A stretch of 64,000 bases of DNA from Cecembia lonarensis LW9 (GCF_000298295.1 NZ_AMGM01000015.1:1-64000); one strand, 5' to 3'; positions 1 to 8,029 are shown, counted from the stretch's first letter. A program made the numbers and translations. Notes: a model not told the origin generated them from the letters alone.

Positions 1-5
1 AATTT

Positions 6-218
6 ATGAAATGGAACAAATCCATCACCACAGCGCAAGAACATGATAAAGCGCTAAAGAGACTCTCTTCAATATTTGATACCAATCCAGATAGTCCTGA
101 AGGTATGGAAGCAGAACTATTGGTGACGCTGATAGACAAGTTTGAAAAAGAGCACTACCCTATCGCCTTGCCTGAGCCTATCACGGCGATCAAAGAATAT
201 CCTCAAACCTCTCATTAA
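6..218 (+). pseudogene. Truncated COG5499-type antitoxin (N-terminal part only)
   Basis: The 70-residue product matches from memory the N-terminal half of COG5499/HigA-like antitoxins: a segment with SPEG, then ELLVTLID, then EKEHYPI, then a proline-rich stretch ending in AIK. In full-length relatives a helix-turn-helix domain follows AIK; here the frame stops nine codons after AIK, so the DNA-binding half is missing. Its last 29 bases overlap the 3' end of the converging HipT-like gene. I infer that arrival of the hip operon or a deletion removed the 3' half. Any partner toxin would lie upstream, outside the window. Confidence 0.55.
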
Positions 219-1128
219 TCAATTCCTTATAAGAAGCTTTAAAATCATCAGAAAGAAAACTGATATCAATCCATTCCATCCAAAGTTTTTTTGATCTGAT
301 CATCTTATCAAAAATATAGGCTTGTTGTTTATTGGCTATCCCAGCAGCATCAAAGGACTTAATAAAATCTGCTCTTTTTATTCTATTCCTTTTACCGTTA
401 AGTGTTAAAGCCATTTGTTCTTTATCAGCAGGGTTGACTAATGCCGTATTGACCATATCATAGGCAGGACTTAATACAGGACCTAATTCAGGCTGATAAA
501 TCAAAGAAAAGTTTTTGAGATGCATATCGGCATTGCCCGTTAAGAAGCTGAACAAAACCTGTTCATAGAAATTGATTAAGTCTAGACCAGGAGTTTTTGA
601 ATATAACTTGATAGCCTTAGCTATCTGTTCATAAGATGCCCTGTACTTATCCTCAGTCAGTCTTTGCAAGAGCTGGCACATATCTTCCATGTGAATCTTG
701 GAATGCTTTACTCTATCGATTCTTTTGGTGATGTAGGCTAGATTCCCTGACTTCAATCGGATGAGTGCATGAGGAACTACTTTAATTTGGCTTAGCTCAG
801 CAAGGTGCATCGTTAAATCCTCAACTTCAGGAAGTTGTGGGTAATATTGAGATGCAGGCTTTAAAATGTAACCTCCCCATAAGCCTACTATTGTAAACTT
901 CTTAGGCACACTCCTTTCTGAGGATATATGCAAAGAAATTTTTGCCTGAACACCAGTCAAGCCAGTATGATTAGCAATTGAGATTTTAGCTAATTCACTT
1001 AGTTCTGATTCTGAATAGGGTAATTCAGGGGCTCTAGCAAGTCCAAAAATCTTCTTACTACACTTTACATGGTAATCTATCTCTGTCCCTGATAAAGGTT
1101 GATAACAATATAGACATCTATTTTCCAT
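190..1128 (-). CDS. HipT/HipA C-terminal-type serine kinase toxin
   Basis: A 312-residue HipA-family kinase without the usual N-terminal subdomain, close in length to HipT of tripartite HipBST systems and far shorter than classical HipA (about 440). Visible features are a small C5-C8-H20-C23 zinc-knuckle-like start, a Gly-rich loop TGVQAKISL (about 58-66) with Ser65 as a possible autophosphorylation site, Lys90 in ILKP, the catalytic GNADMHLKN loop with Asp201 and Asn206, and the metal-binding YDMVNT with Asp224. Known HipA and HipT phosphorylate aminoacyl-tRNA synthetases; the target here is unknown. It starts three bases after the HipS-like gene stops, so the three genes form one operon. 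Confidence 0.85.
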   Translation of the reverse strand: MENRCLYCYQPLSGTEIDYHVKCSKKIFGLARAPELPYSESELSELAKISIANHTGLTGVQAKISLHISSERSVPKKFTIVGLWGGYILKPASQYYPQLPEVEDLTMHLAELSQIKVVPHALIRLKSGNLAYITKRIDRVKHSKIHMEDMCQLLQRLTEDKYRASYEQIAKAIKLYSKTPGLDLINFYEQVLFSFLTGNADMHLKNFSLIYQPELGPVLSPAYDMVNTALVNPADKEQMALTLNGKRNRIKRADFIKSFDAAGIANKQQAYIFDKMIRSKKLWMEWIDISFLSDDFKASYKELINERFEDIL

Positions 1129-1131
1129 GCA

Positions 1132-1458
1132 TTATATACTAAGTGGTTCAATGCTTACCGCTCCAATTGTATCCTTACAACAAAGCAACAAAAGCCCCAT
1201 TCTATCCCGGGGATCTAGTTTCCAATTACTCACGGCTATATCCAATAACCAGCCCTCTGGAATCAAACCATCAAAAAATGGAATCATGGTCAAGGAATCA
1301 TAAGTTGCCTCCTGAAGTGGTAAAGTCACACTTATAGGTTGTGCTTCTTCTTTACTCAAATAAGCAGGATCATATGTAAAATGATACCCTGTATCATCTT
1401 GTATATAGATTCCTGCGAGAGAACCATGCATCAATACTTTAGCACTTCTATTGCTCAT
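1132..1458 (-). CDS. HipS-like protein (free-standing HipA N-terminal subdomain)
   Basis: This 108-residue protein matches the HipA N-terminal subdomain 1: HGSLAGIY near the start, then ISVTLPL, then the signature FFDGLIPEGWLL (about 61-72). In HipBST this small subunit, not the DNA-binding protein, neutralises the kinase, and a Trp of HipS enters the kinase pocket; the Trp of EGWLL or the nearby SNW is a candidate here, by inference. I chose the ATG at 1458 over the upstream TTG at 1482: the ATG start gives an 11-base overlap with the end of the HTH gene, typical of translational coupling. It stops 3 bases before the kinase gene. Confidence 0.8.
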   Translation of the reverse strand: MSNRSAKVLMHGSLAGIYIQDDTGYHFTYDPAYLSKEEAQPISVTLPLQEATYDSLTMIPFFDGLIPEGWLLDIAVSNWKLDPRDRMGLLLLCCKDTIGAVSIEPLSI

Positions 1459-1654
1459 CTTGCGCTTCTGGTATAGGGCCAAGCCTATGTCCGAACATGG
1501 AAAGAACTTGATTCACTTTATCCATTCTCAAGGTCTCTTTACCTTGTTCCAACTCTCTGAGAAACCTCAACCCTACCCCAGCCTTTTGAGCCAGCTCGGA
1601 TTGTGTTAACTTTACAGCGTTTCGCTTTCCTTTGACAAAATTCGCTAAATCCAT
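1448..1654 (-). CDS. HipB-like helix-turn-helix antitoxin/repressor
   Basis: A 68-residue XRE/Cro-type HTH protein. The HTH runs about residues 16-42 (LTQSELAQKAGVG followed by the recognition helix LRFLRELEQGK), then NQVLSMFGHRLG as in HipB-type regulators. It is the first gene of the three-gene hip operon. Three near-identical palindromes lie just upstream of its ATG, the nearest ending 6 bases before it, so autorepression is likely. It lacks any extra domain, as expected if the HipS-like protein holds the antitoxin role. Confidence 0.85.
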   Translation of the reverse strand: MDLANFVKGKRNAVKLTQSELAQKAGVGLRFLRELEQGKETLRMDKVNQVLSMFGHRLGPIPEAQDEQ

Positions 1655-1659
1655 TTCTT

Positions 1660-1758
1660 TATACCTTATCGGGTGTAAATTTAATAAAAGATTAATATCT
1701 ATACCATATCGGGTATAAAAAATTAAATTGAGATCTAAACTATACCCTTTTGGGTATA
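1660..1758. promoter_or_regulatory. Three phased palindromic operators of the hip operon
   Basis: Three 18-bp inverted repeats of the form TATACC-N6-GGGTATA lie at 1660-1677 (TATACCTTATCGGGTGTA), 1700-1717 (TATACCATATCGGGTATA) and 1741-1758 (TATACCCTTTTGGGTATA). Their starts are 40 and 41 bp apart, about four helical turns, so bound dimers would sit on the same face of the DNA. HipB operators in E. coli are likewise multiple TATCC-N8-GGATA palindromes, so the assignment to the HTH protein is a well-founded inference. Confidence 0.8.
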
Positions 1759-1789
1759 ATTTGAGCTATTGAACTTATTTACCATAATA

Positions 1790-1817
1790 GAAACCGGCCC
1801 CAAAGGGAACCGGTTTC
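1790..1817 (-). terminator. Stem-loop terminator after the TonB receptor gene
   Basis: GAAACCGG (1790-1797) pairs with CCGGTTTC (1810-1817) around a 12-base loop that has CCC/GGG complementarity. It lies 21 bases beyond the stop of the minus-strand receptor gene. The U-tract is poor on the minus strand (TTTCTATT). Confidence 0.5.
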
Positions 1818-1837
1818 TTTACTTATCAAAGGCATGT

Positions 1838-4108
1838 TTATGGAAATTTCACACTGATCATGGCAAAGAAATTCCTTCCAGGCGCAAACAAAGGCACTCT
1901 ATCTGGACCAATAGGCCTGTTTAAATGCTCATAGTAACTTTCGTTCAATAGATTCTGTGCACCAAGCTTAAAGGAAATTTGAGGGTTGAGGGCATAACTG
2001 GCATCAATGTCCAGCAAAGTAAACCTAGGTGTGGCCATTTCGCTGAAACTTTCAGAAATCCGGTTTTGGGCAATTACATGGCGAAGCCGAAGCGCTGTAT
2101 GCAGGCGGTTGCTCAAATGGGAACCCATCAGACTGTATCGGATATCCAAAGGGGCAATTTCCGGCAAGGCTTCATTGGCAGTCAAATTTTTGCCATAGGT
2201 ATAGGCCATCATTACTTGCTGCCTAACACCCCATCCTAATTCATGGGAAACTGCCATTTCAAATCCTGTTTTTAAGGCTTCATCTACATTGATAAACTGT
2301 CTCACCCCAGGGCTGCTGGGAATCCTGGGTGCTACATCAATTCGCTCTGCAGTAATATAATCGGTCAGGTACGCAGCAAATACACTCCATTCCACCTGAA
2401 TGCGGGATTTAGTGAAGCCCAACACCAAATCAACCTGATTGTTGGTTTCCGGCTTTAATGCTGCATTACCCACCATTTCATAAGGATCTACACCTACGGG
2501 AAAATAATTGATAAACCTTTCGGTGATGCTGCCACTGCGCTGCACCCTGGCCAGCCACAGTCCCAGATTAAAATGTTGACCCAGATCCCTTTTCAAACCG
2601 GCCGAAATACCTGGATTCAATTGGGTAACCTCTGTTTTTTCGTTGATTTGTTCAAATTCAGGTTCCTTGTCCTGCGCTAAGGCCTGATTGACATCTATTC
2701 GGCCGGCAAGGCTGAAGACATAAGCTCCCACAGGTAACTGATAGGTGGCAAATACCCCCGCTTTATTGATCCTGGAGTCCTGCCAGGCATTGTCAAACAA
2801 GGTTCTTCCAGCATTAGGACCCATCAAAAATTCACGCTCCCGGATACCCTGAGCGGCTTCTGTCCTAAAGTCCGCACCAGCGTACAACTTTGCATTTCCC
2901 AGCTGCCACACTCCTTCTGTTCTGGCTCCCAAATTTTGGGTATTGGCAGGGGTTCTTGCATTCATCATCCTGGGTTGGATATCTCTGAGCCCATTGTCCA
3001 TCAAATGGTCTACCAAAGTAAAATATCCGGAGGTAGTCCATTTTTGAAGGTTTCTGCCCTGAAAATTTCGGGTATGCCTTACACTGCCCATCCAGGTATC
3101 ATCCGTCCTCAAATCCATGCCCAAAGTCGGGAAGTCCACATCTCTGGCAAAGTTCCTGTTTACGGTCACCTGAAGTAAATCATGATGTGACAATTTAAAA
3201 TCAGCATACATACCGACCGTTCCCCTACGGAAATTGGCAGGGACGACATTGCCATCCCCGTCCACATAATCTGTTCCTTGGGACCATGAACCCATTATTC
3301 CAATGTCATGGTTCTCTCCAGTAAACCCTACCCTTCCTTCATTTCTGAAAATATTTCCATTGGACTCGTACATGCTTGAATATCTTCCGTAAACTCCCCT
3401 TTCCACAGAAAAATGAGGGTCTTCCTGTATAAAATTGATTGTTCCTCCAAGGCCTATCCCATACCTCAGCGCATGTGGGCCTTTCAGTATTTCCACTTGC
3501 TTGATCCGGTTTAACGCAACTTGGGAAGTAGGCGGGTCCATGCGGTTAGGGCAGGCTGCATTAGCACTCTGCAACCCATCAATGACAATATTCAACTGCT
3601 CGTATTTGAATCCCCTCATCACGGGATCAAAGGCAAAGGCGCCACTTTTCCTTATCCCATTTACCACAGGATTAAGGTTAAGAATCGCACCGGCGTCATG
3701 ATGTAACCTTTCCTGATCCGAGATGAGAATTTTTTCATCCTTTTCATCCATCATTTTGAGAGAAATGACCGATATGGGCTGTAGGTTGATGATTTGTTCC
3801 TTTCTGTAAATTCTATTCTTGGAGGCTGCTTCCAGAACTTCTTCCGGGCTCAACTGCCACTTTCCATACAGAATATGGGAAAGATGGAGGTTTTCCTTTG
3901 CATAATAGGACAAATTAATGAACCCTTGCTCGTCTGAAATCCCTTTCTGGAATCCATAATGATAGGTCAAGCCGATGATGGGTTCTTTATTGATCTGATC
4001 CATAACCTGAAACCTGACTTGTTGTTGGGCCATAGCGGTAACCGCAAATAAGCAAGCTAGCCATATCAAAAGCCCAAGTTTTTGAATGGATATGATATAT
4101 GTTTTCAT
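1838..4108 (-). CDS. TonB-dependent copper receptor, OprC/NosA type
   Basis: A 756-residue outer-membrane receptor. It has a signal peptide ending near AMA-QQQ (26/27), a carboxypeptidase-like N-terminal extension, a plug with IVIDGLQ and VEILKGPHALRYG (about 205-217), and a beta barrel ending in NFFAMISVKFP with the usual C-terminal aromatic. The plug contains CPNRM (Cys186, Met190) followed by DPPTS, and the barrel contains HLM (His368, Met370). This is the CxxxM-HxM copper site known from OprC, whose relative NosA supplies copper for N2O reductase. The ATG at 4108 gives a clean signal peptide; the open frame upstream to 4336 does not. It follows the small Cys protein and probably shares its Fnr-type promoter. 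Confidence 0.85.
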   Translation of the reverse strand: MKTYIISIQKLGLLIWLACLFAVTAMAQQQVRFQVMDQINKEPIIGLTYHYGFQKGISDEQGFINLSYYAKENLHLSHILYGKWQLSPEEVLEAASKNRIYRKEQIINLQPISVISLKMMDEKDEKILISDQERLHHDAGAILNLNPVVNGIRKSGAFAFDPVMRGFKYEQLNIVIDGLQSANAACPNRMDPPTSQVALNRIKQVEILKGPHALRYGIGLGGTINFIQEDPHFSVERGVYGRYSSMYESNGNIFRNEGRVGFTGENHDIGIMGSWSQGTDYVDGDGNVVPANFRRGTVGMYADFKLSHHDLLQVTVNRNFARDVDFPTLGMDLRTDDTWMGSVRHTRNFQGRNLQKWTTSGYFTLVDHLMDNGLRDIQPRMMNARTPANTQNLGARTEGVWQLGNAKLYAGADFRTEAAQGIREREFLMGPNAGRTLFDNAWQDSRINKAGVFATYQLPVGAYVFSLAGRIDVNQALAQDKEPEFEQINEKTEVTQLNPGISAGLKRDLGQHFNLGLWLARVQRSGSITERFINYFPVGVDPYEMVGNAALKPETNNQVDLVLGFTKSRIQVEWSVFAAYLTDYITAERIDVAPRIPSSPGVRQFINVDEALKTGFEMAVSHELGWGVRQQVMMAYTYGKNLTANEALPEIAPLDIRYSLMGSHLSNRLHTALRLRHVIAQNRISESFSEMATPRFTLLDIDASYALNPQISFKLGAQNLLNESYYEHLNRPIGPDRVPLFAPGRNFFAMISVKFP

Positions 4109-4232
4109 GGTGAAATCATTTTGAATTTGATAATGGAAGGCAAGGGTTTTCCCGCAGTAGGGAAATACTGAGCAATTGCCTTTGAAAAACAGGTAAAGTG
4201 GCGCTAAGATCTTGCGCTTCTTTAGAAAAAAA

Positions 4233-4607
4233 TCAAGCTTGTGGGGGATGGAAAAAATCTTTAATGGACAACAAAATTTCAGGTTTTTCATCCAGAACCC
4301 CAAAAACCGGATGATAATGCTTCCAATATTGGTCAAGGGCTGATTTTACTTCTGGTTTCAGATACACCCATGTAACTTCTTCCTGTACTGCCCTACGTTT
4401 ATTTTCTTCAGTTTCCTGGGCTTCATCCAAACGTCTTTCCAATTCGCATTTCCCATCGCAGGCCAGTTCCGGTTTGTCTTTATTGATACAAAAGAGGGCT
4501 GCTATTTTATCCTGATAAATGTAAAAATCAGCTTGGATTACAGAATATCCCATGCCATTAATCAAAATGAGCAATGCAAGCAGGATATGTAGGGTACGCT
4601 TAAACAT
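4233..4607 (-). CDS. Small exported Cys-rich protein upstream of copper receptor
   Basis: A 124-residue protein with a hydrophobic N-terminus (about 5-20), probably a signal peptide or membrane anchor. It carries the motif C-x9-C-x3-C as CINKDKPELACDGKC (Cys40, Cys50, Cys54). I recall similar NKDKPEL-C-xGKC motifs in small unnamed Bacteroidota proteins, but no assigned function. Next comes an acidic, probably helical segment (LERRLDEAQETEENKRR), and the C-terminus has HYHP, D, E and a final H. With the copper receptor gene immediately downstream, a role in periplasmic metal binding is my inference. Its promoter has an Fnr-type site. Confidence 0.7.
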   Translation of the reverse strand: MFKRTLHILLALLILINGMGYSVIQADFYIYQDKIAALFCINKDKPELACDGKCELERRLDEAQETEENKRRAVQEEVTWVYLKPEVKSALDQYWKHYHPVFGVLDEKPEILLSIKDFFHPPQA

Positions 4608-4615
4608 TTTGGATG

Positions 4616-4657
4616 CAAATTTATCTTCCTATTAATGCTCAGAGGTGACCTAAATCA
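4616..4657 (-). promoter_or_regulatory. Fnr-type activated promoter of the copper-uptake genes
   Basis: On the minus strand, TGAT-TTAG-GTCA occupies 4657-4646 and a Bacteroidota -7 element TAAATTTG occupies 4623-4616. The site centre (4651.5) lies 28.5 bp upstream of the -7 element, placing it near -41 of a start at about 4611, the class II activator position. No -33 TTTG is needed in such promoters. The site overlaps the stop codon of the upstream gene. Confidence 0.65.
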
Positions 4658-5819
4658 CTTCTTGTTTACTTTTTAAACTTTTTTCCTCACCGGAATCCAC
4701 TATTGTCTTAACCAGATTGGTTGCTTGTATTTCTATTGATATGATAGCTTTACGTTTGAATTTACCGGCCAAAACTTTGACCAATACAATACCAGCCATC
4801 ATGACAAACAAGAGGACAATTGACCAGCCATTTACCACTCCAAATATAGTCCTGAGTGAACCCATCCCTGTAAGGGAAACCAATAACCTGCCCAACAGAC
4901 TTACCTGAAATAGTATCCAAAATGGCCACAATATTCCATGGTAAGGACTTTCTTTTATGTTCAGTACCATGGGCAGAATGATAGGTGCATGGGCCCAAAT
5001 CATAGAGAAAGTAAAACCTAAAAAGAAGGTGTGCAGGTATAAATCATAGTATAGGGCATGCTGCTCCAAAAAGAGCAGGATAATACCATTCAACGTAAGC
5101 CATAAATAGCCTACCCTAAGACCTACCCCGATATATTTGAACTGACGGGATTTTTTTGAAGCAATTTTAGCCATATCAAAATGCAGCAACCAAAATGAAA
5201 TGAAAATAGCCGCAGCCCCCATGATCCAGTTTCCATGCCTATGAAAGGGCAACCACATCCCGAGCAGAAATAACAGCAGCAGGCCATTGAGGCCTTTTTT
5301 GGCCCAGCGGGGTGTAGGTAAGAACTTACTTAATTCCAACCTTTCTCCTATGATCGTAAACAATATAAATCCTATCCACCAAGGGGTAGCAGCGGCTACC
5401 AAGCCGGAATGGATTAAAGAAAAATTACCGACCAACCAGAATACAGCCCCCAAACTCATGATCAATTGATGAACTACCTGGTGTTTCAAGGTTTGCAAAT
5501 ACATTATAGTGACCAAGCCCAAGCTGGCAACAAACAAGGCATATGTCCCAAGGGAGGCCCATCCCGCTACCATAAGCGGGACAGACATTCCACTAATAAA
5601 TGGAACCAACAACCAAATTTTATTTTTCATCACCATTGCTCTTTCCAGAGCGATCAAGGTGCCTAAGAAACCTCCAACCATCCATATTCCATGGTGAGAT
5701 GCTGCATGGGGCACCAGCCATTCTGTATAGCCCAAACGTACCCAGCCACCGGATATACCGAGTAAAAGGGCCAGTACGACCAAAGGGAACAGAAATATGG
5801 GTTTGATCTGTATTTTCAT
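4650..5819 (-). CDS. Polytopic membrane protein, NnrS-like
   Basis: A 389-residue integral membrane protein with about eleven or twelve hydrophobic segments over its whole length. Histidines sit in or next to membrane segments (PHAASHHGIW, HQVVHQL, LYLHTFFLGF, WAHAPIILP), which suggests heme or metal ligation. The overall plan recalls NnrS, a heme-copper membrane protein that protects against NO stress, but the match is by architecture and context, not strong motifs. I chose the ATG at 5819 because the open frame above it is charged and unconserved in style. A terminator hairpin lies between it and the preceding gene, so it needs its own promoter. Confidence 0.55.
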   Translation of the reverse strand: MKIQIKPIFLFPLVVLALLLGISGGWVRLGYTEWLVPHAASHHGIWMVGGFLGTLIALERAMVMKNKIWLLVPFISGMSVPLMVAGWASLGTYALFVASLGLVTIMYLQTLKHQVVHQLIMSLGAVFWLVGNFSLIHSGLVAAATPWWIGFILFTIIGERLELSKFLPTPRWAKKGLNGLLLLFLLGMWLPFHRHGNWIMGAAAIFISFWLLHFDMAKIASKKSRQFKYIGVGLRVGYLWLTLNGIILLFLEQHALYYDLYLHTFFLGFTFSMIWAHAPIILPMVLNIKESPYHGILWPFWILFQVSLLGRLLVSLTGMGSLRTIFGVVNGWSIVLLFVMMAGIVLVKVLAGKFKRKAIISIEIQATNLVKTIVDSGEEKSLKSKQEVI

Positions 5820-5864
5820 AATAAAGGACAATTTTATCCTTATTTTATCCTTTTTAATTGTTTT

Positions 5865-5888
5865 AAAAAGGGAGAATGATATTCTCCC
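5865..5888 (-). terminator. Intrinsic terminator after the 594-aa gene
   Basis: A perfect 8-bp inverted repeat GGGAGAAT (5870-5877) and ATTCTCCC (5881-5888) with a 3-base loop is followed on the minus strand by TTTTT (5869-5865). It separates the TIM-barrel-like gene from the NnrS-like gene. Confidence 0.75.
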
Positions 5889-5991
5889 CTTTATTGATAG
5901 CTCAAAGATAAGAACAAAAATATTATCGGACAAATATATCTTTTATTTTTTTTCTGTTCTTATATCTTTATTTTTTGGCCATTAAACCCAC

Positions 5992-7776
5992 CTAAGAAAC
6001 TGTAGGCACCATACCTTGAACCTCTTCCTGAAGGGTTTTCAATTGAACCTTCATTTGTTCAAGGACATGGTTTGCATCCAAATTAACCCGCTGTACCAAA
6101 TCCTGATAGTAGTTGATCCCATCGTTTAAATTGGTCTTAAACTTATCGATATAAGAAACATACTTAGCAGTCTGTTCAGGAAGCGATTTCTCAATCTCCT
6201 TTTGCAAATGTTGGACATACAATTGCAGTTCTTTAATGAATACATGAGGCCTATCCGGATCCAACTGTAATTGGATTTTACCATAGATATGATCCACCAT
6301 CTCTTTTAGAGTAAAAGTGCCCTTAAAGTAAGCCAGGTTTGGTCCGGGACAAATCGTAACGGCATTGAGGTTTCTTCGAGGTTGCTCGCCTGCACTTAGC
6401 AAGGCCGGTGCACTCAATCCCTCACATAGGCAATCTTTTTCCAGTATTTCATTGACTTCCTGCTCCCCTACCTCTCCTCTATCCAACTGCTTCAATTTCA
6501 AATGTTGGTATTCTCTAGAGGCCGTACAAATGGGTTTCTCTGAAAACTCCGTGCTAAAGGTCAAAAACTTTTTATAACAGGGGCTTCCGGGCCTATTCTT
6601 TGCAATTCTTGCCTTTCTTTGATCCTCACCACTACTGATACGGAGGTTGTTAAAGGGAACTCCTAAGGGTGACGCATGACTGAGGTAAAAATCAGATTTT
6701 TTGGCTTTCAAAAGGCGCTGTAAGGTATCTTCATCCACGCTGGTAGCTTCTGGTACCAATAAGAAAGGACTTCCCCAGCCTGTGCCATCCAATTTATAAT
6801 GCTTCAATAGAAACGCATTCTCCTCTGCATTGCCAATACCTCCCTGATAAGTGATTTTGGGCACAGCCTGCGCTGCAATACTTGTATAGCCTTTTTCCTT
6901 CCATACTTGCTGGCAACCTGTCAGCAGCGTTTGCGCCAATTCCGCCCTGTTATTTTTGAAATCTTCCAAAATAGGGCCCACCAATAGGCCATCCGTAGCA
7001 AAAGCATGTCCTCCACAGTTCAACCCCGATTCAATTCTGAACTCCGACACCCAAAGGCCTTTTTTGGCCAAAAATCTTCCCTGAATCAAGGCTGATCTAT
7101 AATCTGATACTTTCAGGATAATTCCTTTCTTGATCTGACCATTTTGGTCAGGGAAAAAGTCTTCAAACTGCTCTGCATAGGCAAAAAGGGCAGGATTCAA
7201 TCCCGCAGAAAATACCACCGAACCTTTGGCTTTGCTTTTTGCAAATCCTCTCAATGCAGAAAGGGCATCAGAATATTCCCGCGGCAAGGCCTCTCCGGCT
7301 TTATTATAATTGATTTTATCCACTTTGGTCATGATGTTGACATCAATTTGACCAGGCTGAATATATTCCCGAAGTTTTTCCTGCAAGACTTGTCCTTGCT
7401 TTCCTTCAGAATTCATCATCTGCTGATACAATTCCGTCGCAGGGTGCTGCTCAGGCAGAAGTTGAAAATATTGATTGATTTCGCGGCTGCTTTCAAAATC
7501 AGCCTGCTTTAATACCTCAACCTGTTGGTCCACCACCTCCTGAAGCAAGTTGAGATAAGCGGTGACCCTTTTCGCTCTATAGTCCTCACTGCCCTCATCA
7601 ATGGGCAAATATGGGATTTGGTAAGTCCTGGAATAATACCTTCGCATATCTTCCAAGAGGTGGTCATCCATAATGGATACAACAGAAGATATTCCAAATT
7701 GGGCAACTTTAATGGGAGAATCTACAGTAAAGCCCAGTCCCATGACCGGTATATGAAAAGTGTGAGGTGATGACAT
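5992..7776 (-). CDS. Cys-rich TIM-barrel-like protein, distant nitronate monooxygenase relative, unknown function
   Basis: A 594-residue soluble protein I cannot name. Its glycine motifs GLNCGGHAFA, GLLVGPILED and GGIGNAEEN followed by LDGTGWGSPFLL recall FMN-binding TIM-barrel oxidoreductases of the nitronate monooxygenase/PfaD type. The C-terminal third holds Cys in SPCYKK, ICTASRE, DCLCEG and ICPGPN, spaced like ligands of an iron-sulfur cluster; the last 100 residues look helical. An Fnr-type site and a TAnnTTTG element sit upstream, so it is probably induced without oxygen. Substrate and reaction are unknown. It is transcribed alone, with a terminator following. Confidence 0.5.
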   Translation of the reverse strand: MSSPHTFHIPVMGLGFTVDSPIKVAQFGISSVVSIMDDHLLEDMRRYYSRTYQIPYLPIDEGSEDYRAKRVTAYLNLLQEVVDQQVEVLKQADFESSREINQYFQLLPEQHPATELYQQMMNSEGKQGQVLQEKLREYIQPGQIDVNIMTKVDKINYNKAGEALPREYSDALSALRGFAKSKAKGSVVFSAGLNPALFAYAEQFEDFFPDQNGQIKKGIILKVSDYRSALIQGRFLAKKGLWVSEFRIESGLNCGGHAFATDGLLVGPILEDFKNNRAELAQTLLTGCQQVWKEKGYTSIAAQAVPKITYQGGIGNAEENAFLLKHYKLDGTGWGSPFLLVPEATSVDEDTLQRLLKAKKSDFYLSHASPLGVPFNNLRISSGEDQRKARIAKNRPGSPCYKKFLTFSTEFSEKPICTASREYQHLKLKQLDRGEVGEQEVNEILEKDCLCEGLSAPALLSAGEQPRRNLNAVTICPGPNLAYFKGTFTLKEMVDHIYGKIQLQLDPDRPHVFIKELQLYVQHLQKEIEKSLPEQTAKYVSYIDKFKTNLNDGINYYQDLVQRVNLDANHVLEQMKVQLKTLQEEVQGMVPTVS

Positions 7777-7831
7777 GCTTGAGGAAATTTAATGAATGCT
7801 ATTAACTAACTAATTGAATATGGTAATGAGA

Positions 7832-7874
7832 CAAAAGTAGGGTATATAAAATCCTCAGAATATGATTTATGTCA
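7832..7874 (-). promoter_or_regulatory. Fnr-type activated promoter of the 594-aa gene
   Basis: The site TGAT-TTAT-GTCA lies at 7863-7874 (its complement reads TGAC-ATAA-ATCA), and a minus-strand -7 element TACTTTTG lies at 7839-7832. The distance from site centre to -7 element is 29.5 bp, almost the same as in the copper-uptake promoter. The site lies between divergent genes and could also serve the small plus-strand gene at 8030. Confidence 0.65.
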
Positions 7875-8029
7875 GGATAAATGAAAACTTCAGTGGTTTT
7901 TAAGGCGGACACTTTGATAATTAATGCCCAAAAACGGACAGACCATTATTTCAAATGCTGAAATTTTGCGAAATTTCAAACGTTTCCTTGCATGGCATTG
8001 CATTTGAACGAATAATTACAAAAAACACC

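Noticed and set aside
4109-4336. 76-codon N-terminal extension of the TonB receptor frame
   Set aside because: It overlaps the small Cys protein gene and lies before a clean signal peptide at the internal ATG 4108.
5894-5905. TTGA-TAGC-TCAA palindrome upstream of the NnrS-like gene
   Set aside because: The spacing between arms is two bases shorter than in Fnr/Crp sites, so I did not count it as one.
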